Below, in pieces: positions 1 through 8,799 of a stretch of 64,000 nucleotides of DNA. The notes beneath the pieces are model-generated. The model made no database searches, had not been told where the DNA came from, and saw nothing but the letters and a program-made list of their open reading frames with translations. The position numbers and the translations under genes were made by a program. The number at the start of each line of letters is the position of its first letter. Position 1 is the first letter of the stretch. The stretch is from Chloroflexi bacterium TSY (GTDB lineage Bacteria; Chloroflexota; Anaerolineae; Caldilineales; Caldilineaceae). The stretch is taken from positions 1-64,000 of the forward strand of contig JAHBNG010000052.1 in NCBI GenBank assembly GCA_019217005.1, in the 5' to 3' direction.

Positions 1-2
1 TT

Positions 3-254
3 TTTGATGCAGTGGGCAAGCTTTCACCTTCACAGGCGAAGAAGGTGCGTAAACTGGCAGGCATCTATCTTAACGTCCACGCTGACTCGGACGGTAGCGA
101 CAACGTTGAAAACCTGCTCTTGCTCAAAGAGATTGTTGAAGCCGGCAAGCTCAAGCCAGTCATTGATCGACAGTATACATTGGAGCAAATTGTCGAAGCA
201 CACCGGTATGTCGATCAAGGACACAAAAAGGGAAATGTAGTGATAACTGTGTAA
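3..254 (+). CDS. MDR-family alcohol dehydrogenase/quinone oxidoreductase, C-terminal part (5' end outside window)
   Basis: Open from the first bases of the window to a TAA at 252-254. The readable part (FDAVGKLS..., then KPVIDRQYTLEQIVEAHRYV, ending GNVVITV) is the standard C-terminus of zinc-independent medium-chain dehydrogenase/reductases: the Val-Ile-Asp plus 'EAHRYV' helix and a final Gly-Asn-Val-Val strand. These enzymes use NAD(P)H to reduce quinones or carbonyls in the cytoplasm. The nucleotide-binding domain lies outside the window, so neither cofactor nor substrate can be judged. An internal GTG at 12 is not the real start. Confidence 0.8.
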   Translation, partial: FDAVGKLSPSQAKKVRKLAGIYLNVHADSDGSDNVENLLLLKEIVEAGKLKPVIDRQYTLEQIVEAHRYVDQGHKKGNVVITV

Positions 255-584
255 ATGATGTATGCAAAGATATTTTGTGGAAGGAATTGTCATGTCGGGG
301 ATGAAGCAATAGAATGATGTTTTTGACCAAACAGAAGGGATATCGATGAAAACCCCAGATTTGGATACAACACATGGCGACAAATTGGATAGCTATGGTG
401 GGTTCATCAATACTGAAGGGATTGAAGATTGAGTCAGAGAACCTTCAATATCTTCAATGCCTTCATGGTGAAAACAGGCTTTTTGCAGGAAAGTCATTTA
501 TGAGAGAAAATCTCTGTGAGTCTCTGTGAAAGGCTCCGTGAATCTCTGTGAAACCGCTCTTATGATAAAAAGGAAGAACCCGTA
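255..584. other. Intergenic region with a 28-codon remnant ORF
   Basis: No full gene. An ATG at 346 preceded by a GA-rich stretch opens a 28-codon frame to a TGA at 430-432 (begins MKTPDLDTTHGDKL). It may be the decayed start of a gene like the hydrolase that follows, but I cannot confirm this. The stretch 505-555 repeats 'TCTCTGTGA' several times. A purine-rich ribosome-binding site precedes the next gene. Confidence 0.3.
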
Positions 585-1655
585 ATGAAAACAACCCAAA
601 CCGAGCCCGAGGGCTTTTTTACTCTCGGTCAGCGCAAGGATCACTGGTGGTTGATCACGCCTAGGGAACAACCTTTTTTCTCTCTAGGGATCAACCATAT
701 CGATCCCGCAACCATGCGTTATCTAGAGAATATCGACCTGTGGCGTAACAAATACGGGGGCAGCACGATGAGATGGATTCAGGAATCGGTTGCGCCAAAT
801 CTAAAGCAGTGGGGATTCAACTCCGTTGGGTGGGTCCAGGAAGTGACGGTGCGACACTGGCAACATTCCCGCGCGTTTACGCCCGAAGAGTATCAAGCGC
901 TCAACATGCCCTATTGCCATCTGTTGCCGTTCACCGAATCCCACCAGTGGGAACAACACACCCGCCATTACGACTTTCACAGTGCAGAGTGGGAAGAATG
1001 GTGCGACTACGTGGCCCGTTCGCACTGTGCGGAATTGAGCGAAGATCCCAACCTGATCGGCTACTTTTACAGCGATTGTCCAACTTGGATTCACGTCCGG
1101 CCTGTCAACGAATGGCGCGGCCCGATCTTCGATCCCGACCGCCTCAAAACAGAAACGGGCCGCAAAGAACTTTCACGCCTGGCACATCAGTATTATAAAA
1201 CGACCCATGATGCCATTCGCCGCCATGATAAGCACCACCTCATCTTGGGGGACCGGCACGAAGTCAATGCCCCCATCGCGATGGAAGTAGTTGAAGCTGC
1301 ATTGCCCTATGTTGATGTGCTATCGTTTCAGGATTTTCGTGATCCAGTGAATCATCTCGCTGAATGGCACCAAAAAACGGGCAAGCCCGTGCTGCTGGCC
1401 GATGCGGCGAAAATGAAATGGCACACCGCGCATGGTGAGGTTACCCGAAACAACGGTCAATGGTACGCAGAGACACTGGCTCAGTTGCACCAGAACCCAG
1501 GCTGCATCGGCTTTCATCTTTGTGGGGCATATCAACGCAACAGGGCGCGGCGCTACGGCTTGATAGACGAAGCAGAACAACCCGATCAGGAAAACGTAGA
1601 CCTGATAAAGGCGGCCAACGAAAAAATCAGCCACTGGATGGATGAGCAATTCTGA
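585..1655 (+). CDS. Putative agarase-like TIM-barrel glycoside hydrolase
   Basis: 356 aa, ATG 10 nt after AAGGAAG. No signal peptide, so cytoplasmic as read. The N-terminus has the Trp-rich pattern seen in agarase-like proteins (HWWLITPREQPFFSLGINH) and the centre has GYFYSDCPTW, LGDRHE and VDVLSFQDF, which look like beta-strand ends of a TIM barrel carrying acidic residues. The family is associated with marine and plant polysaccharide degradation, but the exact substrate is not readable here. The last ~65 codons occur a second time at 9739-9940 as a fragment fused in frame to an acetyltransferase gene. The neighbours (lyase-like protein, sulfatase) support a glycan role. A non-catalytic relative cannot be excluded. 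Confidence 0.6.
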   Translation: MKTTQTEPEGFFTLGQRKDHWWLITPREQPFFSLGINHIDPATMRYLENIDLWRNKYGGSTMRWIQESVAPNLKQWGFNSVGWVQEVTVRHWQHSRAFTPEEYQALNMPYCHLLPFTESHQWEQHTRHYDFHSAEWEEWCDYVARSHCAELSEDPNLIGYFYSDCPTWIHVRPVNEWRGPIFDPDRLKTETGRKELSRLAHQYYKTTHDAIRRHDKHHLILGDRHEVNAPIAMEVVEAALPYVDVLSFQDFRDPVNHLAEWHQKTGKPVLLADAAKMKWHTAHGEVTRNNGQWYAETLAQLHQNPGCIGFHLCGAYQRNRARRYGLIDEAEQPDQENVDLIKAANEKISHWMDEQF

Positions 1656-1757
1656 TCACTCTATCTGATCACGATAGACGATCCCCCCAATCTGATCAAA
1701 AATCTGTCAATCTACTTATCCAATCAGGTCTGGTTGGCAGATCGAATCTACCCGTGA

Positions 1758-4016
1758 CTAGGGCGCACCTTCATCTATCGGTCGATCATGCTTAATGCTT
1801 TCAGCAGTAATTTTTTGTATACGTACCCCATCTGGCACGGTCAGGTCTATCGGCGGTTGTAAACTCTCGACAATGACCACTTGTTCACCCGTTTTTGGCA
1901 CGTGCCACGTCAGGCGCCCGAGCCCCCAAGCCGAAGCACTGACCGTACCGGCAGGTGTTTCCAAACGAAGTGAGGTCGGTTGATCGCTAGGATTGACAGC
2001 AACATAGGTCTGCAACATAGGATCGAGTTCCTGGGCGACCAACCACATTTGCTGCGGCTGGGTGTACAGTCGAGCTTGGCCGACCTGTAAGTAGCCAGTA
2101 TCACCTTGAACCGCTAAAGGGGAAGTTAGATTGGGCGATTGGTAGCTCTGTCCATTCAACTGTCGCTCAACAGGACAGGAATTCCACAGATCGTAACGCA
2201 GCGTAAGTGCCTCACCACCACTTTTATAGGTAACGGTGCGGATACGGTCTTCGTCCAAACCATCGACAATATGTGCTTGGCGTAGGTGTACCAAAAACTC
2301 AGCGGCGGAGGCGTACTCATGGCGTTCTGCCACTTCCACGACAAACCCCGCGCGCAGATTGCCACGCCAGAACGCGCCCTTTAAAGAGGCGTACTCCCAA
2401 AAGCGGATCGCTGCTCCCTGATAATTGTAGATGGCCAGCCATAGTTCACCCAGTGGTCCGCGCTCCAACTTGATGGGTGTGCGATGGCTCAAGACGCTCG
2501 GTTCTAACGGGCGCACACCGATATAGACGCCGCCATCCTCCACGATCAACCAATCCTGAATTTGGAGCGTTTGGCCGACTGCTGCCAGATCGACCGGTGT
2601 TTCATTGATCCAGACCCCCTCCAACTCAGCGCCCGATTGGAAGGCCACAACTGTTTTGAGCGAGAAGACTTCAACGTGTTGGGGCTGAAGCGCGTAGAGG
2701 CCAATGGCCTTGTTGCGTTGCTGTATTCCAGCAAAATGGCCATGGTCGTAGAAATTGCTCTCTTTAGAGCGGTCGGGTGCGGCACCCATCGTGCCCCAAT
2801 GACGGTCGTTAACCACATAACGAGAGTACATCATCCCCCACCCTCCGCTTTCCGGTGGGCGTGTGTAGTGGAGGATTAGATAATTTGCGTGGTGTTCGAT
2901 GTAGTAACAGTCGGTGCCGATGGCATAGGTCTTAGAGGCCGTGCCCAAGGCATAGCTGGCGGTGTGGTAGGTGGTGAGATCGAACCCTTCCTCTCGGTTG
3001 GCCGTCTCGCTCACTTCGTAGGGCAACACCTGCTCCTGTCGTTCAAACCAGGGGATCAGGTACTCAGGCAGATGGTGTTGCGCCAGGGCTAATTCCAGGT
3101 CGGTAGGTGGCTCGTCGTCGCCTCCATAGGGGCCGGGTTCCAGCGACCAAGGCCAGCCCGTTTCGAGCCAGAGCGTGTCCTTCAGCGGTCCACGCCCGGT
3201 TACCATTTGCCACCAGTAGGAGCGGCAGTGCGGCCCGGCCAGTTGGCTGGTGGGCCGGTGCAGATGAAGCGCCAGATGTAGCCAGAAGCGTTCGTACAGT
3301 AGTTTCGCCTGTAGCCGGATGAGTGGGTCTTTTACATATTGATGGAGGACGGCCAAGGCCGATAGGTCCACCCCACCATAGCCAGGGCTGTTATACTCGT
3401 GGGGCGCGCCGTTTTCAACGGTAAAGCGCACCCAACGTGCCCAACGTGTCTTGCCCAAACTCAGGAAATGTTCATCGGCCAGCCACTCTGCACCGACCAA
3501 GAGGCCAAAGAGGGATTGAATGTGGATATTGGTATAGGTGGGCGCAACGTCTAGCCGTTCCTCTTCTTCTAAAGCCAATCGTACGCTCTCTCGACAGCGC
3601 TCCTGAAGGTCAATGGGCAAGTAGTCACCATGGTCAACAAGCAGAGGCAACAGCCCACGCAGCACAAACTGAACGGCATTTAAGTCGCCGACTTCCGGAT
3701 CATCGGCCAGCCAACGCCAGTTGCCGCGATGGGGATGCCGCTCCCTGATCTCTTGAGATTCCAGCACCGCAGCAACGATGGCGGCGGCCTCGTACACCGC
3801 TTCTGAATCGCCCTGTACCAGGAGCAGATGAGCCAGGGGCAAAGAAGTGGCCTGACGATAGGTGCGCACCTGCGGTCGGTCCGCAGCCGATTGGGCAACA
3901 AGATGGCGCACAGGATCGAATTGAGCTTGAGCGGCTGCCAGACTGCGCGCAGACAGGTCAGCCAGGCGCTGTTGCCGAGTGTCTGCATCGGGTGTCGAGG
4001 GATTGTTTTTGGACAT
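1758..4016 (-). CDS. Heparinase/polysaccharide-lyase-like protein of unknown specificity
   Basis: 752 aa, no signal peptide. Residues ~1-400 are alpha-helical with the Tyr/His/Asn-rich stretches typical of (alpha/alpha) toroid lyase-like proteins (HEYNSPGYGGVDLSAL; CRSYWWQMVTG). Residues ~400-750 are beta-rich (TYAIGTDCYYIEHHANYL; DWLIVEDGGVYIGVRP), as in the beta-sandwich tail of heparinase II/III-type enzymes. It is transcribed towards the agarase-like gene and leaves about 100 bp between the two stops. I see no exact catalytic signature, so lyase activity is inferred from architecture only. An uncharacterised GH with a toroid fold is the main alternative. Confidence 0.45.
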   Translation of the reverse strand: MSKNNPSTPDADTRQQRLADLSARSLAAAQAQFDPVRHLVAQSAADRPQVRTYRQATSLPLAHLLLVQGDSEAVYEAAAIVAAVLESQEIRERHPHRGNWRWLADDPEVGDLNAVQFVLRGLLPLLVDHGDYLPIDLQERCRESVRLALEEEERLDVAPTYTNIHIQSLFGLLVGAEWLADEHFLSLGKTRWARWVRFTVENGAPHEYNSPGYGGVDLSALAVLHQYVKDPLIRLQAKLLYERFWLHLALHLHRPTSQLAGPHCRSYWWQMVTGRGPLKDTLWLETGWPWSLEPGPYGGDDEPPTDLELALAQHHLPEYLIPWFERQEQVLPYEVSETANREEGFDLTTYHTASYALGTASKTYAIGTDCYYIEHHANYLILHYTRPPESGGWGMMYSRYVVNDRHWGTMGAAPDRSKESNFYDHGHFAGIQQRNKAIGLYALQPQHVEVFSLKTVVAFQSGAELEGVWINETPVDLAAVGQTLQIQDWLIVEDGGVYIGVRPLEPSVLSHRTPIKLERGPLGELWLAIYNYQGAAIRFWEYASLKGAFWRGNLRAGFVVEVAERHEYASAAEFLVHLRQAHIVDGLDEDRIRTVTYKSGGEALTLRYDLWNSCPVERQLNGQSYQSPNLTSPLAVQGDTGYLQVGQARLYTQPQQMWLVAQELDPMLQTYVAVNPSDQPTSLRLETPAGTVSASAWGLGRLTWHVPKTGEQVVIVESLQPPIDLTVPDGVRIQKITAESIKHDRPIDEGAP

Positions 4017-4043
4017 AGATATCTATACCCTACGCTTTGGACA

Positions 4044-4259
4044 CTAACCTTTTAGACCGCTTAACGCTACGCCCTGCACAATATGACGCTGAAGTGCGAA
4101 AAAGAGTATGATGACAGGAATGATGGCCAGCGTCGATCCCGTCATCTGAAGCTCGTACTGAACAACCATCAATCGTGGTAAGGGATTCCGGTCTGTGTCA
4201 ATGTCCCAATGGTACATCCCTTGATAGTCCCAGTCCAGTTTGCGCGCAGAGGGATTCAT
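4044..4259 (-). pseudogene. Remnant of a MalG-type sugar ABC permease C-terminus, fused to unrelated sequence
   Basis: The 71-codon frame ends QMTGSTLAIIPVIILFFALQ...GVALSGLKG-stop, the canonical last transmembrane helix and tail of MalG-type (CUT1) inner-membrane permeases. The first ~32 residues (MNPSARKLDW...) do not belong to that family. About 240 residues of permease are missing, so this is a fragment. A larger piece of a similar permease, also ending in ALSGMK, lies at 21184. Confidence 0.6.
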
Positions 4260-4272
4260 GTGTTTGTGATGC

Positions 4273-4365
4273 TATAGATGTTCAGATAATGTTTTTCCAC
4301 GCAAAACAGTAGCTTGTCAGCCGGTCAGCCAGAGAGCTGACTGGCTGACCGGCTGAAATGCCATC
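4273..4365 (-). repeat. 93-bp dispersed hairpin repeat, copy 1
   Basis: The reverse complement closely matches 27787-27879, including the stretch GTGGAAAAACATTATCTGAA. It contains a strong hairpin: CAGCCGGTCAGCCAG pairs with CTGGCTGACCGGCTG around an 8-nt loop (about 4318-4356). The two copies differ by compensating indels inside the hairpin. Each lies beside a truncated gene (a permease tail here, an SDR start there). Confidence 0.7.
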
Positions 4366-4627
4366 CATGACAGGTAAATCTTTTCCTGAAAGGCTATAGT
4401 TGGGAAGCAACGTCTGAATTATTGCATACCTTCCAAAATCCGTAAAATCGTCAAAAACCTTACTTCATCTTGTCATCTTAGCCATCTCATTCATCTTAAT
4501 CACATTGTCCTTTGGTTCTGGCGAGGTAGGAAGCAGCCTTGTCCAGATTAGAGAATTTGCAATTAATTTATCAGTAAAGTAGGATGGCGTTGATTTTACA
4601 AACACAATGCGAACAGAGGAGTTTGAA

Positions 4628-6100
4628 ATGCCCCGGACTGATGAGCAACCCAACCGCCCGCAAAACATCTTGTATATCTTCACAGACGACCAAAGCTATC
4701 GCTCCGTGAGCTGCTATCCTGGGGCGCATCCCTGGGTGAATACGCCGAACATTGATCGTCTGGCAAGAGAGGGGGTTCGCTTTACCACCTGCTATACCGG
4801 TGCCTGGTGTGCGCCGTCTCGCGCGACCTTTCTCACTGGGAAATTACAGCATGGCATTCATATGCACCTGCCTGCTGGCTATCCAAATTTTGTCCGCAAT
4901 GTCGAAGAGTCTCCCTTTTGGCCAGCGCATCTCCGTGAAAACGGCTGGTACACCGGCATCATCGGGAAATGGCATACGGGCCCCGATCATGGCCATGGCC
5001 GTGACTGGGATTTCTCGGCTATCTGGGATCATAGCCAGCCCGAGCTCTATGGCCCGTACTATACCAACCAAAATATGAGCATCAACGGCGCGCCGCCGAA
5101 AGCGGTAGGCGGCTACTCGACCGACAACTACACCAATTACGCCCTGGACTTTCTACGCGGCCGGGCCGAAGAGCCGGCCCGGCCCTGGCATCTATGGCTT
5201 TGCTATGATGCGGTGCATGGCCCATTCACAGTAGCGGATCGCCATCTCCAAGACTATCCAGATGTTCCCCAAGTCCCTACGCCTGAAGATATCTATCCGC
5301 CGCGTCCCACCAAGGCCGCGCATATGCGCGTCTATGGCGTTTGGCGTGAGGCAGACAGCGGCCAGCCGGTGGGCATCCAAGATGGCCGCACCCTGACTGA
5401 CTGGGTGCAACAGTACAATCGGGCCGTGCGTGCTTTGGATGAAGGGGTTGGTCGGGTAATCGATGCCGTAGAAGCGATGGGTCAGTTAGATAATACCCTG
5501 GTGGTGTTCACTTCTGACCAAGGCTTTGCCTGGGGGCAGCATGGCTTTAAGCACAAATTCGCCCCATACGATGCCAATATTTTGGCACCGATGATTATGC
5601 GCTTACCGGGCCTCATCCCTGCCGGAACCGTTTGCGAGACCCCCATTGGTGGTCAGGATATCCCACCTACTTTCCTCTCACTAATCGGAATGGCACAGCC
5701 GTGGAAGATGCACGGTCAAGACCTAACTCCGTTGCTCACGAATCCCGATACCAGATGGGATCGCCCACTGCTGCTGGAGAACACGCGCTACTGCTTTGGC
5801 GACGACACCAATGTCGGTTGCAGCGAGGCCGAGAACGGCATCCCCTGGTGGATATCCTTGCGGACGGGGAAATACAAGTACATCCGCTGGCTTGTTCCAG
5901 GTGAGATCGAGGAAATGTACGATCTGGAGCAGGACCCCGAGGAACTGGAGAACCTCGCCCTGGAGCCTGAGTGCCACGCGTTGCTAGCGCAATGTCGTCA
6001 GGAGGCGATAGGCGAGCTACGGCGCACCGACGCGGGAATGGTCGACAACCTGCCGCCAGTGATGGTTCTGACCCGAGAGCAACTGTTGAGCGGTGTATAG
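4628..6100 (+). CDS. Sulfatase (type I, formylglycine-dependent), arylsulfatase-like
   Basis: 490 aa from the ATG at 4628, chosen over the in-frame ATG at 4607 because GAGGAG sits 7 nt upstream. Signature residues: metal-binding Asp pair at ~20-21 (FTDDQ), the FGly site C61-A-P-S-R followed by ATFLTGK, GKWHTG for substrate/sulfate contacts, and TSDQG near residue 300 in place of the more usual TSDHG/TSDNG. The Cys is converted to formylglycine by an FGE enzyme not seen in this window. No signal peptide, so either cytoplasmic or exported in another way. The 3' end overlaps the convergent nucleotidyltransferase gene by 84 nt. Substrate unknown; a sulfated glycan is the contextual guess. Confidence 0.9.
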   Translation: MPRTDEQPNRPQNILYIFTDDQSYRSVSCYPGAHPWVNTPNIDRLAREGVRFTTCYTGAWCAPSRATFLTGKLQHGIHMHLPAGYPNFVRNVEESPFWPAHLRENGWYTGIIGKWHTGPDHGHGRDWDFSAIWDHSQPELYGPYYTNQNMSINGAPPKAVGGYSTDNYTNYALDFLRGRAEEPARPWHLWLCYDAVHGPFTVADRHLQDYPDVPQVPTPEDIYPPRPTKAAHMRVYGVWREADSGQPVGIQDGRTLTDWVQQYNRAVRALDEGVGRVIDAVEAMGQLDNTLVVFTSDQGFAWGQHGFKHKFAPYDANILAPMIMRLPGLIPAGTVCETPIGGQDIPPTFLSLIGMAQPWKMHGQDLTPLLTNPDTRWDRPLLLENTRYCFGDDTNVGCSEAENGIPWWISLRTGKYKYIRWLVPGEIEEMYDLEQDPEELENLALEPECHALLAQCRQEAIGELRRTDAGMVDNLPPVMVLTREQLLSGV

Positions 6101-6595
6101 CTCGATATGGTCGATGTCGAGATACTGCAATTGGATTTCGTAGACTTCCACTACATCTTGGATTTGCCGTTCCAAAACAGGGGACATCTTGTACCAAAGA
6201 AGTTTACTTAGAATGATATCTTCGGCACTGGTCAGCCAAACTTTGCGATCAAACATGGTGCCCTGCAACCGACGTTCAAAACAAGTCTTCTCATAGGCAT
6301 TCTGCTTGCGGAGCCAGAAGTCGATCTTGAAGGATGTTTTTAGATGAATCACGTTGAAATGGTCGCCTCTCTCTGCAGCCTCTTGAATAACAAAATCGGG
6401 TGCATAGAACTCATTTGCAAGGCGTTGAGCAAGACCTGTCGCTTGATGAGCGTTAAGCTCAATGACTAGGTCTGCATCGTGGGTCATACGCGGGCGTCCC
6501 CAGTAGTTGGATGCGTATGAGCCTACAATCATGTAGGGGACTTCTAATGCATTAAGCGCATCAAGAACAGTAGCAAATACACTATCTTGAACCAT
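6017..6595 (-). CDS. MNT-type nucleotidyltransferase, second gene of a two-gene module
   Basis: 192 aa from the ATG at 6595. The minimal nucleotidyltransferase signature is clear: G25-S26 in VGSYASNYWG, then D40-A-D42 (HDADLVIEL) as metal ligands, and a third acidic strand in FKIDFWL near residue 100. Proteins of this kind transfer NMP and often pair with a small partner protein in toxin-antitoxin-like modules. The small partner is upstream (6797-7069). Without the MITE, its stop codon would lie 2 nt before this ATG, so the two were translationally coupled. The MITE now sits 12 nt from the start codon (8 nt to its target duplication) and has removed the coupling. The C-terminus is antisense to the end of sulfatase 1. 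Confidence 0.8.
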   Translation of the reverse strand: MVQDSVFATVLDALNALEVPYMIVGSYASNYWGRPRMTHDADLVIELNAHQATGLAQRLANEFYAPDFVIQEAAERGDHFNVIHLKTSFKIDFWLRKQNAYEKTCFERRLQGTMFDRKVWLTSAEDIILSKLLWYKMSPVLERQIQDVVEVYEIQLQYLDIDHIELYTAQQLLSGQNHHWRQVVDHSRVGAP

Positions 6596-6607
6596 GTTTA
6601 TAAGTCT

Positions 6608-6822
6608 CAGTAGATCCAAATTTGGCGTTTTTGGCGATTTTCAGTCGAGATTGCAGGGATTTTGGAGTCATTTATTCAGATTTCGGTTACAGAAAACAAC
6701 CTATTTCATATCTGAAAATCGCCCAAATCTAACGCAAAAACTAGATATCGACCGGCAAATTTGTATTTATGTCAACTGTTTAGCCAGAATTCTCTCTCAA
6801 AACCTGAAATTTGGATCTACTG
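6608..6822. mobile_element. 215-bp MITE, copy 1 (16-bp TIR, 5-bp target duplication AGTCT)
   Basis: Ends are CAGTAGATCCAAATTT and its exact reverse complement AAATTTGGATCTACTG. It is flanked by AGTCT at 6603-6607 and 6823-6827. Subterminal inverted repeat GGCGATTTTCAG (6633-6644) pairs with CTGAAAATCGCC (6712-6723). I see no base difference from the copy at 17370-17584. It is too small to code for a transposase and must be moved in trans. It has landed between the two genes of the nucleotidyltransferase module. Confidence 0.92.
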
Positions 6823-7069
6823 AGTCTTGGTCTCGTGCGTTTATATATGCCTCAACCTGCAGAAAGAGAGGGCGGGGCAACAACCGACGCCGCATTTCTC
6901 GCTCTAGTTCGATGTCAGAAAAATCAGGATGTCGGTCAAGAATAGCGGAACGCATATTGGCGATACCCTCTTCATATAACTGCGCGGCAATGAGCATACG
7001 CTCCTGTGGCGTCATTTGGCGATAGATATTCACACGCACCTGCTCTGTTTTCAAATCGCGGACAGCCAT
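6797..7069 (-). CDS. Small helical partner of the nucleotidyltransferase, C-terminus altered by MITE
   Basis: 90 aa as now read. The sequence includes MTPQERMLIAAQLYEEG and DFSDIELEREMRRRLLP, resembling the ~80-aa helical proteins that sit just upstream of nucleotidyltransferases in many Chloroflexota and cyanobacteria. By position it would be the antitoxin or partner of the 6017-6595 product, although its biochemical role is not established. Removing the MITE and one target copy gives ...ARDQDL-stop, with the partner ATG 2 nt on. With the MITE present, translation instead adds about eight element-encoded residues (SVDPNFRF). Function inferred from context. Confidence 0.6.
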   Translation of the reverse strand: MAVRDLKTEQVRVNIYRQMTPQERMLIAAQLYEEGIANMRSAILDRHPDFSDIELEREMRRRLLPRPLFLQVEAYINARDQDSVDPNFRF

Positions 7070-7229
7070 CTGTGTTTCCTTTATCTCGGATACCGTTTGG
7101 AATAATAGTTCGCATTATACCATAGGATCTGGGATGCCATTATTCTCAGTAGATAAACATGCGGTGAGCCAACACAACAGGGGATGAAAAATGTGTTAAA
7201 GTGTGGTGGCAGCCGCCGAACAGAAATCG

Positions 7230-8521
7230 GGAAAGGTCCGTGGTCAAGTAAAGAACGCTCAGTAGCTAGATTGGTGTACACCGACGCACCACGGGATGTG
7301 GACGTTCCTCGGGACGAAACACGCAGGGCAGACTGTGCTCACAAGCGGATGGTAGTGGCGTGTGTGGTAGATGAATCAGGGAGGATGGAGCAGGTGCGCA
7401 AGCGATTTGGGACAACGACGGTCGAGTTGGAGGGGTTGAGGTCGTGGCTGTCGTCGTATGGGATCACGCATGTGGCGATGGAGAGTACGGAGTGTATTGG
7501 AAACCGATCTACAATGTGTTGCATGAGCATTTTGAGGTCTGGATTGTGAATGCCGCCATCTGGCACAGGTGCCTGGTCGCAAGACGGATGAGAGCGATGC
7601 GGCCTGGATCACGAAACTGATGAGTTATGGACTGCTGGAGCGCAGTTTCATTCCAGATGTGGAGCAAAGGGACTTGCGAGACCTGACGCGCTATCGGACG
7701 CGTCTCTTGCAAGAGAAGAGTGCGGCAGTCAATCGCCTGCATAAGGTGTTGGAAGATGCCAACGTCAAGTTGGGATCGGTGGTCACGAGCATCCAAGGTG
7801 TATCGGCACGCCAGATGATCGAGGCCCTGATTGCAGATGAGATGGACCCAGAAGCCATGGCTGACTTGGCACAAAAGCGGCTGCGGGCCAAGATTCCCAG
7901 TTGGTTGATGCGTTGACGGGACTGGTCCGTCCTCATCATCGTTTTATGCTGCAAGAAGTTCTGCATCATCTCGATCACCTGAATGTACGCATTGATGCCC
8001 TCAATCAACAGATTGGGGTCCTCATGGCTCCGCATGCTGACCTCATCGCACGCCTAGATGCCATTCCCGGTGTGGGGCGAGTCGTCGCCGAGATAATTCT
8101 GGCGGAGATCGGTCCCTCGGTCGAAAGCTGGCCCTCAGCTAAGAAACTGGCCTCCTGGGCTTGTGTCTGTCCTGGCAACAACGAATCGGCGGGCAAACGC
8201 AAGAGTGGTCGCCGACGAAAGGCCAGAAATGGTTAGTCACCGCCCTCGTTGAAGCGGCGGGCCGCCTCTCGCACCAAGGACACCTATCTCGCCGCACAGT
8301 TCCACCGTCTCAAGGCACGACGCGGAGCCAAGCGGGCAGCTATTGCCGTGGCCCATTCCATCTTGACCATCGTCTATCATCTCATCGACAAGCCCGATGC
8401 CGTCTTTGAAGAACTCGGCGGCGACTTCTTTCTCAAACGACGCAAGGAGCATGCACAAGCCGGCGCACTCAAAACCCTCGAGTCCCTCGGCTTCAAGGTT
8501 TTCTTGGCACCGACCGCCTAA
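7230..8521 (+). pseudogene. IS110-family transposase, multiply frameshifted
   Basis: The reassembled product reads HKRMVVACVVDESG..., GRKTDESDAAWITKLM..., PHADLIARLDAIPGVG..., and SRTKDTYLAAQFHRLKARRG. This is the DEDD (RuvC-like) domain followed by the Tnp_IS110 C-terminal domain. Reading needs corrections at about 7290 (start region), 7491, 7554, 7899 and 8230, all small indels, so the copy is dead. IS110 elements lack conventional terminal inverted repeats, so exact ends cannot be set by eye. The final frame ends with a TAA at 8519-8521. Confidence 0.85.
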
Positions 8522-8711
8522 GTACGGTGCTCACTACAACTGATTTGCGTTGGGCACAGGCAACGACGCCACCCACTCTGGCGGGTCAACTTGGACCCGC
8601 TTCTTATTCAACGCGGCCTTTAACCCCTCTCTCTCTTCTCTTGCTGCCCTTTTTTTCAGGGCAGACCACAACGGTCTTGGCATATATCGAATTGGCCGAC
8701 TACGAACTGAT

Positions 8712-8761
8712 CCGGTAAACTCCAATTTCACCCCCTTGTTAAAACGAAGGGAGTTTACCGG
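8712..8761. promoter_or_regulatory. 12-bp inverted repeat upstream of the LLM oxidoreductase gene
   Basis: CCGGTAAACTCC (8712-8723) pairs exactly with GGAGTTTACCGG (8750-8761) across a 26-nt spacer and ends 38 nt before the ATG at 8800. It could be an operator, a transcript hairpin or the scar of a mini-element. Which of these it is cannot be decided from one copy. Confidence 0.4.
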
Positions 8762-8799
8762 CTTCTCCCATAACAAACACAAACGAGAGGAGAAAAGCA

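Noticed and set aside
2562..3322. Three plus-strand open frames opposite the lyase-like gene
   Set aside because: They cover only parts of the gene, lack ribosome-binding sites and have no family features.
6594..7025. Open frame running through the MITE and beyond on the plus strand
   Set aside because: The same codons appear in both MITE copies in unrelated contexts, and the rest is antisense to the partner gene; no ribosome-binding site.
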